From the NCBI GenBank assembly GCA_937996665.1, contig CALKUU010000290.1, positions 1-33,880 on the forward strand: a stretch of DNA of 33,880 bases, given 5' to 3'. Numbering within the stretch: position 1 is the first letter of the stretch; each line of letters starts with the position of its first letter. The DNA is from an uncultured Xenococcaceae cyanobacterium (GTDB lineage: Bacteria > Cyanobacteriota > Cyanobacteriia > Cyanobacteriales > Xenococcaceae). Shown in pieces: positions 25,355 through 33,136 of this stretch. Below the pieces are notes generated by a model. It worked only from the letters and a program-made list of their open reading frames with translations, was not told the DNA's origin and did no database searches. Position numbers and translations under genes: made by a program.

Positions 25355-26158
25355 ATGAAGTTAGCCCTTGATCGCTATGCCCATCTGAAATCGCCTATCC
25401 ATAGTTGGCAGCAAGAATATAAGTTGATTGGACTATTGGGACTAGTTTTTGCTTTTTCTTTTGTCAAAAGTCTGGTTCTGTTGCCAATAATCGTTGTTAT
25501 TTCTGTTGTACTTTTCATCTTATCCAGCTTGCCTTTTTCTTATCTAATCTCTCGTCTACGTTATCCTGGCTGGTTTATCTTGGCAGTGGTTTTGTTGATT
25601 CCTTTCACCACAGGAGATACGATTATTTGGCAATGGCGATGGCTGAGTTTAAGTCAGGAAGGCTGTCGAAGTGCAGTTCTAATTACGGTTCGTTTTTTGT
25701 GTGTTTTTACAACTAGTATTGTCTTGTTTGGAACTGCGCCTTTCCTTAAGAGTATTAAGGCATTGAAAAATTTAGGTTTGTCAAAAGTTATTGTCGATAT
25801 TGCTTTATTATCTTATCGCTATCTAGAAGAGCTAGGCGCAACCCTCAGTACTATGCAAACTGCAATTAAGCTCAGAGGTTTTAACCATCATAAAATTAAT
25901 TATTCCTACCTTAAGGTTTTAGCCAGTGTACTAGGTAGTCTGTTTGTCAGAAGCTATGAACGTTCAAATCGAATTTATCATGCCATGATTTTGCGAGGAT
26001 ATGGTCATAACCAGGAAGTTAGTGACCGAAGAAATGATTACTTATTAAGTAATAGGATGTCATCTAATAAGATAAAACTAGCCAACATTTTGGGTCTTGT
26101 TGTGTGCTTGTTGTTAGCAGTGACTATCGTATTTACAGACAATTTCGTTTTTACCTAG
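25355..26158 (+). CDS. cbiQ: ECF transporter transmembrane coupling component CbiQ
   Basis: The 267-residue membrane protein starts MKLALDRYAHLKSPIHSW, the usual CbiQ beginning; a further ATG 13 codons upstream is in frame but would add an atypical extension. It has about five hydrophobic segments and two Ala-Arg-Gly coupling motifs, AIKLRGF and AMILRGYG, which contact the ATPase subunit. It transmits ATP hydrolysis by CbiO to transport through CbiM. It lies between cbiM and cbiO in one apparent operon. Confidence 0.9.
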   Translation: MKLALDRYAHLKSPIHSWQQEYKLIGLLGLVFAFSFVKSLVLLPIIVVISVVLFILSSLPFSYLISRLRYPGWFILAVVLLIPFTTGDTIIWQWRWLSLSQEGCRSAVLITVRFLCVFTTSIVLFGTAPFLKSIKALKNLGLSKVIVDIALLSYRYLEELGATLSTMQTAIKLRGFNHHKINYSYLKVLASVLGSLFVRSYERSNRIYHAMILRGYGHNQEVSDRRNDYLLSNRMSSNKIKLANILGLVVCLLLAVTIVFTDNFVFT

Positions 26159-26255
26159 ACAAGGTTTTTTAATGGACAAAAACCAAAATTAATACAAGTA
26201 TCAGGTTGTTTGCACAGTTGGGAAAATAGGCAAGAGAGTAGACAAGGAAATATTG

Positions 26256-27020
26256 ATGAAAGAATTAACCAGAAATAATTGGGCATCAAATACTAAGCTT
26301 AGTGGCATTGCGACACAAAACCTCTGTCTAAATTATGGTCAGGGTCGGGCAGCTTTGACCGATATCAATGTTGAGATTTCTATGGGGGAGAAAGTTGGTC
26401 TGATTGGGGCAAATGGTGCGGGCAAGACTAGTTTATTTATGTCGATTTGTGGTGTCTTAACTCCTAGTTTGGGAAGTATCAAAATCCTAGGTCAGACTAT
26501 GGATCCTGGCGCGTTCAATCCGAATGTTGGTCTAGTCTTTCAAAATCCTGAAGATCAATTATTTTGTCCTACTGTTAGAGATGATGTCGCTTTTGGCCCT
26601 GAAAATATGGGTTTGTCTGAAGGAGAAGTTGCTGAGCGGGTAGAAACAGCTTTGGCTTTAACAGGTGTATCTCATTTACTAGAGCGAACACCTCATCATC
26701 TTTCTGGCGGTGAAAAATGTATGGTAGCGATCGCTTCGGTTTTGGCAATGCAACCACAGGTTATTCTTTATGACGAGCCTAGTGCCAACTTAGATTTAAA
26801 GGCAAGAAGAAGGTTAATTAAATTTTTACGAGCTTCTCAAGAAACGATCTTTGTCTCTTCTCATGATTTAGAATTGTTGATCGAAGTTTGCGATCGCGCG
26901 ATTCTCCTTAACCAGGGAAGAGTAATTGCTGATGGGAAAATCTCGGTAATTATGAGTGATAAAAATCTGATGGAAGCCAATAATTTGGAAGTTCCTCATT
27001 CTTTAACTCATTATCATTAG
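26256..27020 (+). CDS. cbiO: ECF transporter ATP-binding component CbiO
   Basis: The 254-residue ABC ATPase has Walker A GANGAGKTS, Q-loop VFQNPEDQLF with the FCPTVRDDVAFGP segment typical of ECF ATPases, signature LSGGE, Walker B VILYDEPSANLD and the switch histidine in SSHD. The ATG is preferred to the TTG one codon earlier; AAGGA lies upstream. It energises CbiM/CbiQ metal uptake at the cytoplasmic membrane. A single ATPase gene implies a homodimer. The histidine-containing tail (HSLTHYH) could bind metal, but this is speculation. Confidence 0.93.
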   Translation: MKELTRNNWASNTKLSGIATQNLCLNYGQGRAALTDINVEISMGEKVGLIGANGAGKTSLFMSICGVLTPSLGSIKILGQTMDPGAFNPNVGLVFQNPEDQLFCPTVRDDVAFGPENMGLSEGEVAERVETALALTGVSHLLERTPHHLSGGEKCMVAIASVLAMQPQVILYDEPSANLDLKARRRLIKFLRASQETIFVSSHDLELLIEVCDRAILLNQGRVIADGKISVIMSDKNLMEANNLEVPHSLTHYH

Positions 27021-27090
27021 TAGCAGATTTGTCTAAAAGCGAAGATCTAGAAGTAATTATTTATTGGTATTTCAACGGAAATTAAGCGAT

Positions 27091-28170
27091 ATGAATAGCC
27101 CTTCAATCCCAAATTCGATTAAACTCTCTGAAACTGAAATAAAAGCAAAACTAAAATCACTTTTACATAAAGAAGGCAATTGGATCGATTGGGGTAAAAC
27201 TTGCCAAGAATTGCAAAAGGCGGGTTGTAATCCTGCTGATATCTTTGAAGCTTCAGGTTTTCAGGCAAGTCAGCAGAATATTATTATTGTCGCTGCTCAA
27301 GTTTACGAGAGCGTTGCGAAGGCAGAACCCCAGACAGAAGTTTTAACTTATTATCAAGGTCCAAAAACCGATGTTCTTTATGAATTTCGGATTCTTAATC
27401 AAGAACAAAGAGCTAGTGCTGCCCAACTCGCCTTTGCCAAAAAAGTAGATGTTGATGGTGCTCATGAGATTGCTAAGATAATTCAAGATGTTTCGCGGAT
27501 GTCCCAACTGCCACAAGGATTTACGAAGCATCCTGGCGATATGGTTGCCTACACTTGTTGGAAACATGCTCGTAATCGCAAAGACTTACAAGAGAAAACC
27601 CGCTTAATTGCTAAAGCACTAAAGTTTGCTCACTCAGATTCGGCTAGGGAAACAATTGAGAAACTTTTAAGTGATTTTACTGTTGTCAAAACCCACTCAG
27701 CACCACTTCTGCCTATTTATCGTCTAGATACCGAAGAGGAAATCATTCGGATTATTCCTTTGGCGGGAACTTATCCTTTGACCAGTGAAGAGATAAAAGC
27801 TGTTAATAATGTTGAAATTCAGGAGCCTTTTCGGAGTGTAACTATTACAACACAAGGCACTTTTGTTCCTATTCCTGGTTGGCAATCAGTTTTGGGAGCA
27901 ACCGATCCGGTTGCCTATGTCTGTACTAGCGATCTTTTACCAAAAACTTTATCTGGCAAGGTTGAAAAAGTTTTAGTAATAATTGATCGAGCCAAGCAAA
28001 AATGGGATATTAATGGATATTTTTTAGTAGAGACCGAAGATTGCCTGAAGCTGCAATGGTCAGAGGTTGAGCCGCAAGTTCCAATTCTTGGTCAACTGGT
28101 CACGGTTGTCCGTCCCAAAAAGATTATTGACGAAGGCAATATTACCCAACCTTGGCAAATGGATGATTAA
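27091..28170 (+). CDS. raf1: RuBisCO accumulation factor 1 (assembly chaperone)
   Basis: The 359-residue dimeric chaperone binds RbcL dimers and promotes assembly of form IB RuBisCO before RbcS replaces it. The N-terminal helical domain starts around IKAKLKSLLHKEGNWIDWGK, and family segments such as CNPADIFEASGFQ, LTYYQGPKTDVLYEFRIL and KHPGDMVAYTCWKHA are clear. The C-terminal beta-sandwich dimerisation domain includes LLPIYRLDTEEEIIRIIPLAG. The ATG is used because the frame upstream (TTG nine codons earlier) has no conserved sequence. It follows cbiO by 70 bp on the same strand, perhaps by read-through. Presence of Raf1 fits a beta-cyanobacterium. Confidence 0.92.
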   Translation: MNSPSIPNSIKLSETEIKAKLKSLLHKEGNWIDWGKTCQELQKAGCNPADIFEASGFQASQQNIIIVAAQVYESVAKAEPQTEVLTYYQGPKTDVLYEFRILNQEQRASAAQLAFAKKVDVDGAHEIAKIIQDVSRMSQLPQGFTKHPGDMVAYTCWKHARNRKDLQEKTRLIAKALKFAHSDSARETIEKLLSDFTVVKTHSAPLLPIYRLDTEEEIIRIIPLAGTYPLTSEEIKAVNNVEIQEPFRSVTITTQGTFVPIPGWQSVLGATDPVAYVCTSDLLPKTLSGKVEKVLVIIDRAKQKWDINGYFLVETEDCLKLQWSEVEPQVPILGQLVTVVRPKKIIDEGNITQPWQMDD

Positions 28171-28858
28171 TCTTGCTTCGATTTCCAATCGCGTACATTT
28201 TGTAAATAATGAGCTAGTTATTTTTTAGCGCTATTCAGGCTGAAAATTCTTTTCTTCTCATTAGCAGTTAGACTTTCAATAAAATTTGGGAATGTTGTCA
28301 ATAAAAAAGTTATCAATGTCAAAATATTTTTGTATAAATTCCTTTTAGATAAGAAACAGGCTAAATAGGTAAAATACTCTCTACTTTTTTCATGAATGAT
28401 CAAGGTCACTGCTAATTTATGATCTTGATCTATTTTTTTTGAATAGGATTTATTGTGTTTGATTTTCTCAGAAAATTTTAATTTTATAAAGGTGAAAAAA
28501 AGTTTTTTTACGTAAACTTTCGTTTGTGAAAATACTGAGAAATATAATTTTCTTAATTAGGCTAGAAAGCTTATTTTAAAAGAGCTTTTAGGCTTAATTT
28601 ATCTTGATTCTATTTGAGTAAGACTCATTTTGAACTGTTTTTTATCTTCTTGTCAGTAACTTCCCTAATTTACAATCTGATTTGACAGTTTCTAGAATGT
28701 TAACTGAGCTGTATTAAAAAATGTTTACTTTGTCTTATTTTAAATTTAAAACAGACAATAAAAAAATCAGTATTTTTCTCTAACTGATCGCAGCCTAAAA
28801 TCTTTTAAGTTTTTGGCTTTCGATTTTTGATATTCATTTACTTTTATAAAAATCCATT
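28171..28858. other. 688-bp AT-rich spacer between raf1 and the prepilin-like gene
   Basis: It contains a good terminator (28398-28440). A 63-codon minus-strand frame (28218-28409) starts inside the terminator hairpin and is judged spurious. The last 400 bp are very AT-rich and hold no recognisable gene. Confidence 0.5.
28398..28440 (+). terminator. Rho-independent terminator downstream of raf1
   Basis: GATCAAGGTCA pairs with TGATCTTGATC (11 bp, one G.T), followed after two bases by eight T residues. It lies about 230 bp after the raf1 stop, so it closes either a long raf1 3' UTR or an unannotated small transcript. Confidence 0.68.
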
Positions 28859-30502
28859 ATGTTGGGCAAAAAAATCAGAAAACTTCTCAAAAAAAATCAA
28901 CCTAATTCTGGTTTTACTCTTACTGAAGTGCTGGCTGGGCTATTCATGAGTACATTTGTTGTAGGTGCTTTGGGTTTTGCTCTAGTTCAAATATTAAGGA
29001 CAACCGGATCTGAGCAAGCTAAATCCAATGCTAGACGTGAAACTTCTAGGGCGATCGAATTTATCTCAGATGAAGTGAGAAGAGCAAGAACGATTGAGTT
29101 AGATGCAACCAACGCAAATCGTCCTACCGCGCTTACTGGAAGTCAAACTTTGGTTTTAGCTCTAGACATACCTGAAGTCCCAGCAGGAAGAGTAATTTAT
29201 TACCTAGATACTAATACAGCTAACTGGCAAGGTCCTCAAGTACTTTATCGCTGGGGTCCCCCTCTCGATGCCAATGGAAATTATACGAATGTTGGCACAG
29301 TGGCTAGCTGGACTAATGAAGCTTTGATTGATGGGATTGACGATAATGTAATTGGCGCTAGTCCTTGTACTGGAGGAGATGCCTTAACTCCACCTATCGC
29401 AAGTAGTCCTAGCGGTTTTTATGCCTGTGTTAATGCTGCTCAAACTTCTGCTCAACTTTATTTGACTGGTGGTATTGATACGATCGCTAACAATGGCACT
29501 AGTAACGATACTAGCTATACCGCAGCGACTCAGGTTGTAGCCAGAGCAAAAAATGCTACAGTTGCGAGTTCAATCCCAACCGCTACTACTCCAATCTTTT
29601 TTAGATCTTTGGGGGCAGACTTCATTTGTGATTCAAGTACAGGTAGTGAATGGACAATGCGAATGGACTTTGCCAATAGTCCCTTCAGTGATCCTGCTGT
29701 GGATACTACCGTTGCTGATAATAGTGCTGGTGCTGATTCTTCAAGAACCGCCGCAAATCTAAATAGTGCAACTAGATGGATTCATGACGCAAATAGAAAA
29801 CCACAACCAATTAATATTGATGAAACCAACGATCTAACTATTTATAGTGTTCCTGTTACCTCTGCTGGCTGTGGTAGTCGTACAGAAAATGAGCTTCTGG
29901 CTGAAAATGCATCTCTTGACGGCATCCTCCAGAATAACTTTAATCTTTCCCATACAATTAGATTTCAGGCAGATGTTGACAACCGTCCGGATGGAAATAA
30001 CTCTGACGCCGATTTCTGGGAGACTTTTAATGGGAACAATGCAGATCCTTCAGATGCTGGTAATTATAATAATCCTAATGTAACTGCGGATGGAAGAGTG
30101 CTTGTCCTCAAAAACGGTAGCACTATAGCTGCTGGCGCTGCTATCGACACTACTAGTGACCAAGCTTCTGCACCTCTTTATGAAGGTTTTGATCCCGATG
30201 GACCTGGGGGAGTTGCTCCCAAACCAACATTAGGGGAGTTTCTTGCCGCATCTGTAGATGATAATGGTAATTCTTATGCAACTCTTATTTCAGGAAGTAT
30301 CGCTGGTGGTGACGCTGTTTATCAAGTCAACTTAGATGATGACGAGCGAATTATTGCTTTTGAAATTGGTCAGACGGATAATGGATCTGATGGGGTTGAT
30401 TATGATGGCGATGGCGATACTGAGCAGCATCCAGGATTTGATGTGACTGATAATGTTGTCTTGGTAAGAAGTGATGTTTTTGAGGAAAATCATACTCCCT
30501 AG
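28859..30502 (+). CDS. Large type IV prepilin-like protein
   Basis: The 547-residue protein begins with a basic leader ending in the prepilin peptidase motif SGFTLTEVLAG (cleavage before F) and a 25-residue hydrophobic pilin helix. A helical segment with QAKSNARRETSRAIEFISDEVRRA follows. The remaining 450 residues are Asn/Asp/Thr/Ser-rich, without a recognised domain, and contain few cysteines (CDSS, GCGSRT, SPCTGG, YACVNA). It is far larger than a major pilin and resembles minor pseudopilins such as HpsC of hormogonium polysaccharide secretion, but that identity is not secure. It is probably secreted or assembled at the cell surface. A terminator follows; no other pilus genes adjoin it. Confidence 0.75.
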   Translation: MLGKKIRKLLKKNQPNSGFTLTEVLAGLFMSTFVVGALGFALVQILRTTGSEQAKSNARRETSRAIEFISDEVRRARTIELDATNANRPTALTGSQTLVLALDIPEVPAGRVIYYLDTNTANWQGPQVLYRWGPPLDANGNYTNVGTVASWTNEALIDGIDDNVIGASPCTGGDALTPPIASSPSGFYACVNAAQTSAQLYLTGGIDTIANNGTSNDTSYTAATQVVARAKNATVASSIPTATTPIFFRSLGADFICDSSTGSEWTMRMDFANSPFSDPAVDTTVADNSAGADSSRTAANLNSATRWIHDANRKPQPINIDETNDLTIYSVPVTSAGCGSRTENELLAENASLDGILQNNFNLSHTIRFQADVDNRPDGNNSDADFWETFNGNNADPSDAGNYNNPNVTADGRVLVLKNGSTIAAGAAIDTTSDQASAPLYEGFDPDGPGGVAPKPTLGEFLAASVDDNGNSYATLISGSIAGGDAVYQVNLDDDERIIAFEIGQTDNGSDGVDYDGDGDTEQHPGFDVTDNVVLVRSDVFEENHTP

Positions 30503-30611
30503 TGAAAGTAAGGCTTTTTTTTTACTTCTTGTAATTTGTAGATAGTAAATTATTAGTTGAATTTCAATAATTTAGGATATTTTTTGAAAACTCTAAAAAA
30601 TTAGAGTTAGG

Positions 30612-30649
30612 CATTAATCATGTGTTTACGTGGTTGATGTCTTTTTTTT
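30612..30649 (+). terminator. Terminator after the prepilin-like gene
   Basis: CATTAATCATG pairs with CGTGGTTGATG (11 bp including three G.T pairs) across a 6-nt loop, followed by TC and eight T residues. A second hairpin, AACTCTAA/TTAGAGTT, lies just upstream (30589-30608). Confidence 0.6.
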
Positions 30650-30688
30650 GTGGCAAAATCAAAAAAATAAGAGTGGTATCTAATTGGT

Positions 30689-30928
30689 ATGCAAATATTT
30701 CCAGATCATCCGGACTTAAAAGTCTTTAACAATATAGTTATTTTTTTATTTACTATTGGCTTAGCTGATATTTTTTATATTTTTATTAAATCAAATTTGC
30801 TAAAGAGAAATGTGAGGACTAAAGAGCATAGCTGGCATGGATACTGGTCAATTGCGATAATTTCTTGGCTCTTTATTTGGGGGGTTTATATTCTTGACCA
30901 AGTGTATGGTGTAGACTTGATTAGGTGA
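30689..30928 (+). CDS. Small hypothetical membrane protein
   Basis: The 79-residue product has two predicted transmembrane segments, roughly FNNIVIFLFTIGLADIFYIF and WSIAIISWLFIWGVYIL, joined by a basic loop (KSNLLKRNVRTKEHSW). The ATG start has no strong ribosome-binding site. No family is recognised. It stands alone between a terminator and the metallophosphoesterase gene; protein-like residue balance favours a real gene. Confidence 0.55.
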   Translation: MQIFPDHPDLKVFNNIVIFLFTIGLADIFYIFIKSNLLKRNVRTKEHSWHGYWSIAIISWLFIWGVYILDQVYGVDLIR

Positions 30929-31120
30929 TTTTATGTTTGATTTTAATCTTATTTATGAAAATAAAATCTAAACTTAATCACTTTATTTAGGGTGGTTTAT
31001 AGATAAAAAAATATTAAACTATTCTATTCTTAAATATCTAAATTAATTTAAATAATATTATTAGGTATTTAGAATAGAGAAAAGTTTATCTTGGACAAAG
31101 TTTTAATCTAGAGAGTTGAT

Positions 31121-32011
31121 ATGGATAAGCAAGTACTGATTGCTGTTATTGGGGACGTCCACGATCGCTGGGAAGAAAAAGATAATCAAGCACTACATCA
31201 TTTGGGAGTAGATTTAGCGATTTTTGTAGGTGACTTTGGTAATGAGTCGATAGAGGTTGTCTCTCTTATTGCCAATTTAGATATTCCTAAAGCAGTTATT
31301 TTGGGTAATCACGATGCTTGGTATACAGCTACACCCTGGGGACAAAAAAAGGCTCCTTACGATCGCACAAAGGAAGATAGAGTTCAGAAGCAGCTAGATA
31401 TTTTAGGAGCAAGCCACATTGGTTATGGCAAATTAGACTTGCCTGAATTTAACCTTTCTCTTGTTGGTGGTCGTCCTTTTAGTTGGGGCGGCTCGGAGTG
31501 GAAAAACACCGAGTTTTATCATCGTTTCTTTGGGGTGAGCAGTTTCGAGGAGTCTTCTGCCAAAATATTGACACAAGTCGAGCAAACCAGTTGCCATAAT
31601 CTGATTTTCGTCGGTCATAATGGCCCTTTTGGTTTAGGCGATCAACCAGAAGATACCTGTGGCAGAGACTGGTCTCCTCTAGAGGGAGATCATGGAGATC
31701 CTGACTTAGCCGAAGCGATTGAGCGAGCCTTTGAGTTCGGGAAATCAATTCCCCTGGTGACTTTTGGGCATATGCACCACCAATTACGCCACCGTAAAGA
31801 CCGTCTCAGAACAATTATCAATAAAAACTCTCGAGGAACTGTTTATCTTAATGCTGCGTCGGTTCCCAGAATTATTGAATCAGCACAGGGAAAAGAACGA
31901 AACTTCTCGCTCGTGACTCTCCAAAATGATCTGGTGATTAAATGTAGTCTGGTTTGGCTAAAAGAAAATTTTGAAATTGCATCCGAAAAAGTGCTTTATT
32001 CGATCTCATAA
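31121..32011 (+). CDS. Calcineurin-like metallophosphoesterase (TIGR04168-like)
   Basis: The 296-residue protein carries the full metallophosphoesterase ladder: GDVHDRW near the N-terminus, VGDFGNE, LGNHDAW, VGHNGPFG and TFGHMHH. These give the Asp, Asn and His ligands of a two-metal site. The sequence around NHDAWYTATPW and the RGTVYLNAASVPRI end fit a family found in cyanobacteria and plants. The substrate is not known; phosphodiesters or nucleotides are possible. ATG start with a GAGAG-type ribosome-binding site. It converges with ribH. Confidence 0.82.
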   Translation: MDKQVLIAVIGDVHDRWEEKDNQALHHLGVDLAIFVGDFGNESIEVVSLIANLDIPKAVILGNHDAWYTATPWGQKKAPYDRTKEDRVQKQLDILGASHIGYGKLDLPEFNLSLVGGRPFSWGGSEWKNTEFYHRFFGVSSFEESSAKILTQVEQTSCHNLIFVGHNGPFGLGDQPEDTCGRDWSPLEGDHGDPDLAEAIERAFEFGKSIPLVTFGHMHHQLRHRKDRLRTIINKNSRGTVYLNAASVPRIIESAQGKERNFSLVTLQNDLVIKCSLVWLKENFEIASEKVLYSIS

Positions 32012-32087
32012 TCCAAGTTGGTGAACTTAGATGAGCAAAAAACAAGCTAAATATTCGTCAATAGCTTCTCTCAACCAGAAGAACGTA

Positions 32088-32579
32088 TTATTTGTTGATT
32101 GTCTCGACTTGACGCATCAAGTTTGCCATTTCTAAAGCATCTAGGGCATAATTCCAACCCAAATTACTTTTTATTCCTGCTCTCTCAAGTGCTTGTTGCA
32201 TTGTGTCTGTCGTTAGCACTCCGAAGATAACGGGGACTCCGGTTTGAAAACTGGCTGCGGCTATTCCTTTCGCTGCTTCTGAAGAAACATAGTCGAAGTG
32301 AGGAGTCTGACCGCGAATAACTGCACCTAAACAAATAATGGCATCGTATTGTTTTGTCAGGGCTAATTTTTTCGCCAACATGGATACCTCAAAACTTCCA
32401 GGAACCCAAACATAATCCACCTGAGTACCCTGAGGATCTACATCTATGCCATGACGTTTAAGACAGTCTTGGCACCCAGATAACAGCTTGCCAGTAACTA
32501 GATCATTAAAACGGCCAATAACGATAGCAAAGCGAAATGAGGACGAGTCGCCAGTGAAATTACCTTCAAATGTGGCCAT
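32088..32579 (-). CDS. ribH: 6,7-dimethyl-8-ribityllumazine synthase
   Basis: The 163-residue enzyme joins 5-amino-6-ribitylaminouracil and 3,4-dihydroxy-2-butanone 4-phosphate in riboflavin synthesis. Motifs are [44 protein letters not shown] (catalytic His) and [16 protein letters not shown]. The length is normal, and the protein is expected to form an icosahedral or pentameric assembly. It lies downstream of psbZ on the same strand, an arrangement widespread in cyanobacteria, with a HIP1-built hairpin between them. Confidence 0.95.
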   Translation of the reverse strand: MATFEGNFTGDSSSFRFAIVIGRFNDLVTGKLLSGCQDCLKRHGIDVDPQGTQVDYVWVPGSFEVSMLAKKLALTKQYDAIICLGAVIRGQTPHFDYVSSEAAKGIAAASFQTGVPVIFGVLTTDTMQQALERAGIKSNLGWNYALDALEMANLMRQVETINK

Positions 32580-32609
32580 AAATAAATCTTGATTGATAAA
32601 AATGAAAAA

Positions 32610-32635
32610 GCGATCGCAGCTCTAAAGGCGATCGC
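32610..32635 (-). terminator. Hairpin made of two HIP1 octamers between psbZ and ribH
   Basis: Two copies of GCGATCGC are separated by 10 bases and, being self-complementary, can pair with each other into an 8-bp GC-rich stem. On the minus strand TTTTTCATTTTT follows immediately. This fits a terminator or attenuator that lets abundant psbZ mRNA end before ribH. The alternative is two unrelated HIP1 sites. Confidence 0.5.
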
Positions 32636-32669
32636 ACCAAATGTAACAAAAATAACAGTTAGATCGACC

Positions 32670-32858
32670 TTAAATAACAAAAAAGTTTAAAACTGCTACT
32701 AACACAACCAATGCTGTCCAAACTCCAGAGCCAAGATAAAGCAAAGTTTTGGATTGTTCCCAATTCTGGGGAGAAGCATAGGCTACGGGAACGGCGACAA
32801 CCATTACAAATGAAAATAATACTAAAAGTGCTAATACAAATTGAAAGATAATTGTCAC
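32670..32858 (-). CDS. psbZ: Photosystem II reaction center protein Z
   Basis: The 62-residue thylakoid membrane protein has two transmembrane helices (about 3-27 and 38-60), joined by the conserved loop [14 protein letters not shown]. PsbZ (Ycf9) sits at the edge of the PSII core near CP43. The start is GTG with AAGGAG 11 nt upstream, which supports this start. The gene precedes ribH. Confidence 0.96.
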   Translation of the reverse strand: MTIIFQFVLALLVLFSFVMVVAVPVAYASPQNWEQSKTLLYLGSGVWTALVVLVAVLNFFVI

Positions 32859-33076
32859 TTTTTTTAATTCTCCTTAAAATCGCAAATTTAATAAACGAGA
32901 AATCTAAATAACAACTTTATTTAGTTAATTTTATCCCTGTGTAATAAAGCTACCAAATATTGACTACATCTGAGAAGAGTTATTTGCAAGTTTCTTGGTT
33001 TTTCTGAATTTTGTCGTCTCTTTATTTAACATTTCTTAATATTTTTTGCTTTTTTGTCGAAAGAATCAGCAAAAAA

Positions 33077-33108
33077 AACAGGAGATCGATAAATTAATCT
33101 CCTGTTTC
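33077..33108 (-). terminator. Terminator of the OmpA-family gene
   Basis: AAACAGGAGAT pairs perfectly with ATCTCCTGTTT (11 bp, 10-nt loop). On the minus strand the stem runs straight into a T8 tract, 29 bp after the stop codon. Confidence 0.82.
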
Positions 33109-33136
33109 TCTAAATTCTGTGTTTGGAGCTAGAAAT

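Noticed and set aside
28218-28409. Minus-strand 63-codon frame after raf1
   Set aside because: Its start lies in the arm of a good plus-strand terminator, the composition is lysine/phenylalanine-biased as expected for AT-rich noncoding DNA, and no motif is seen.
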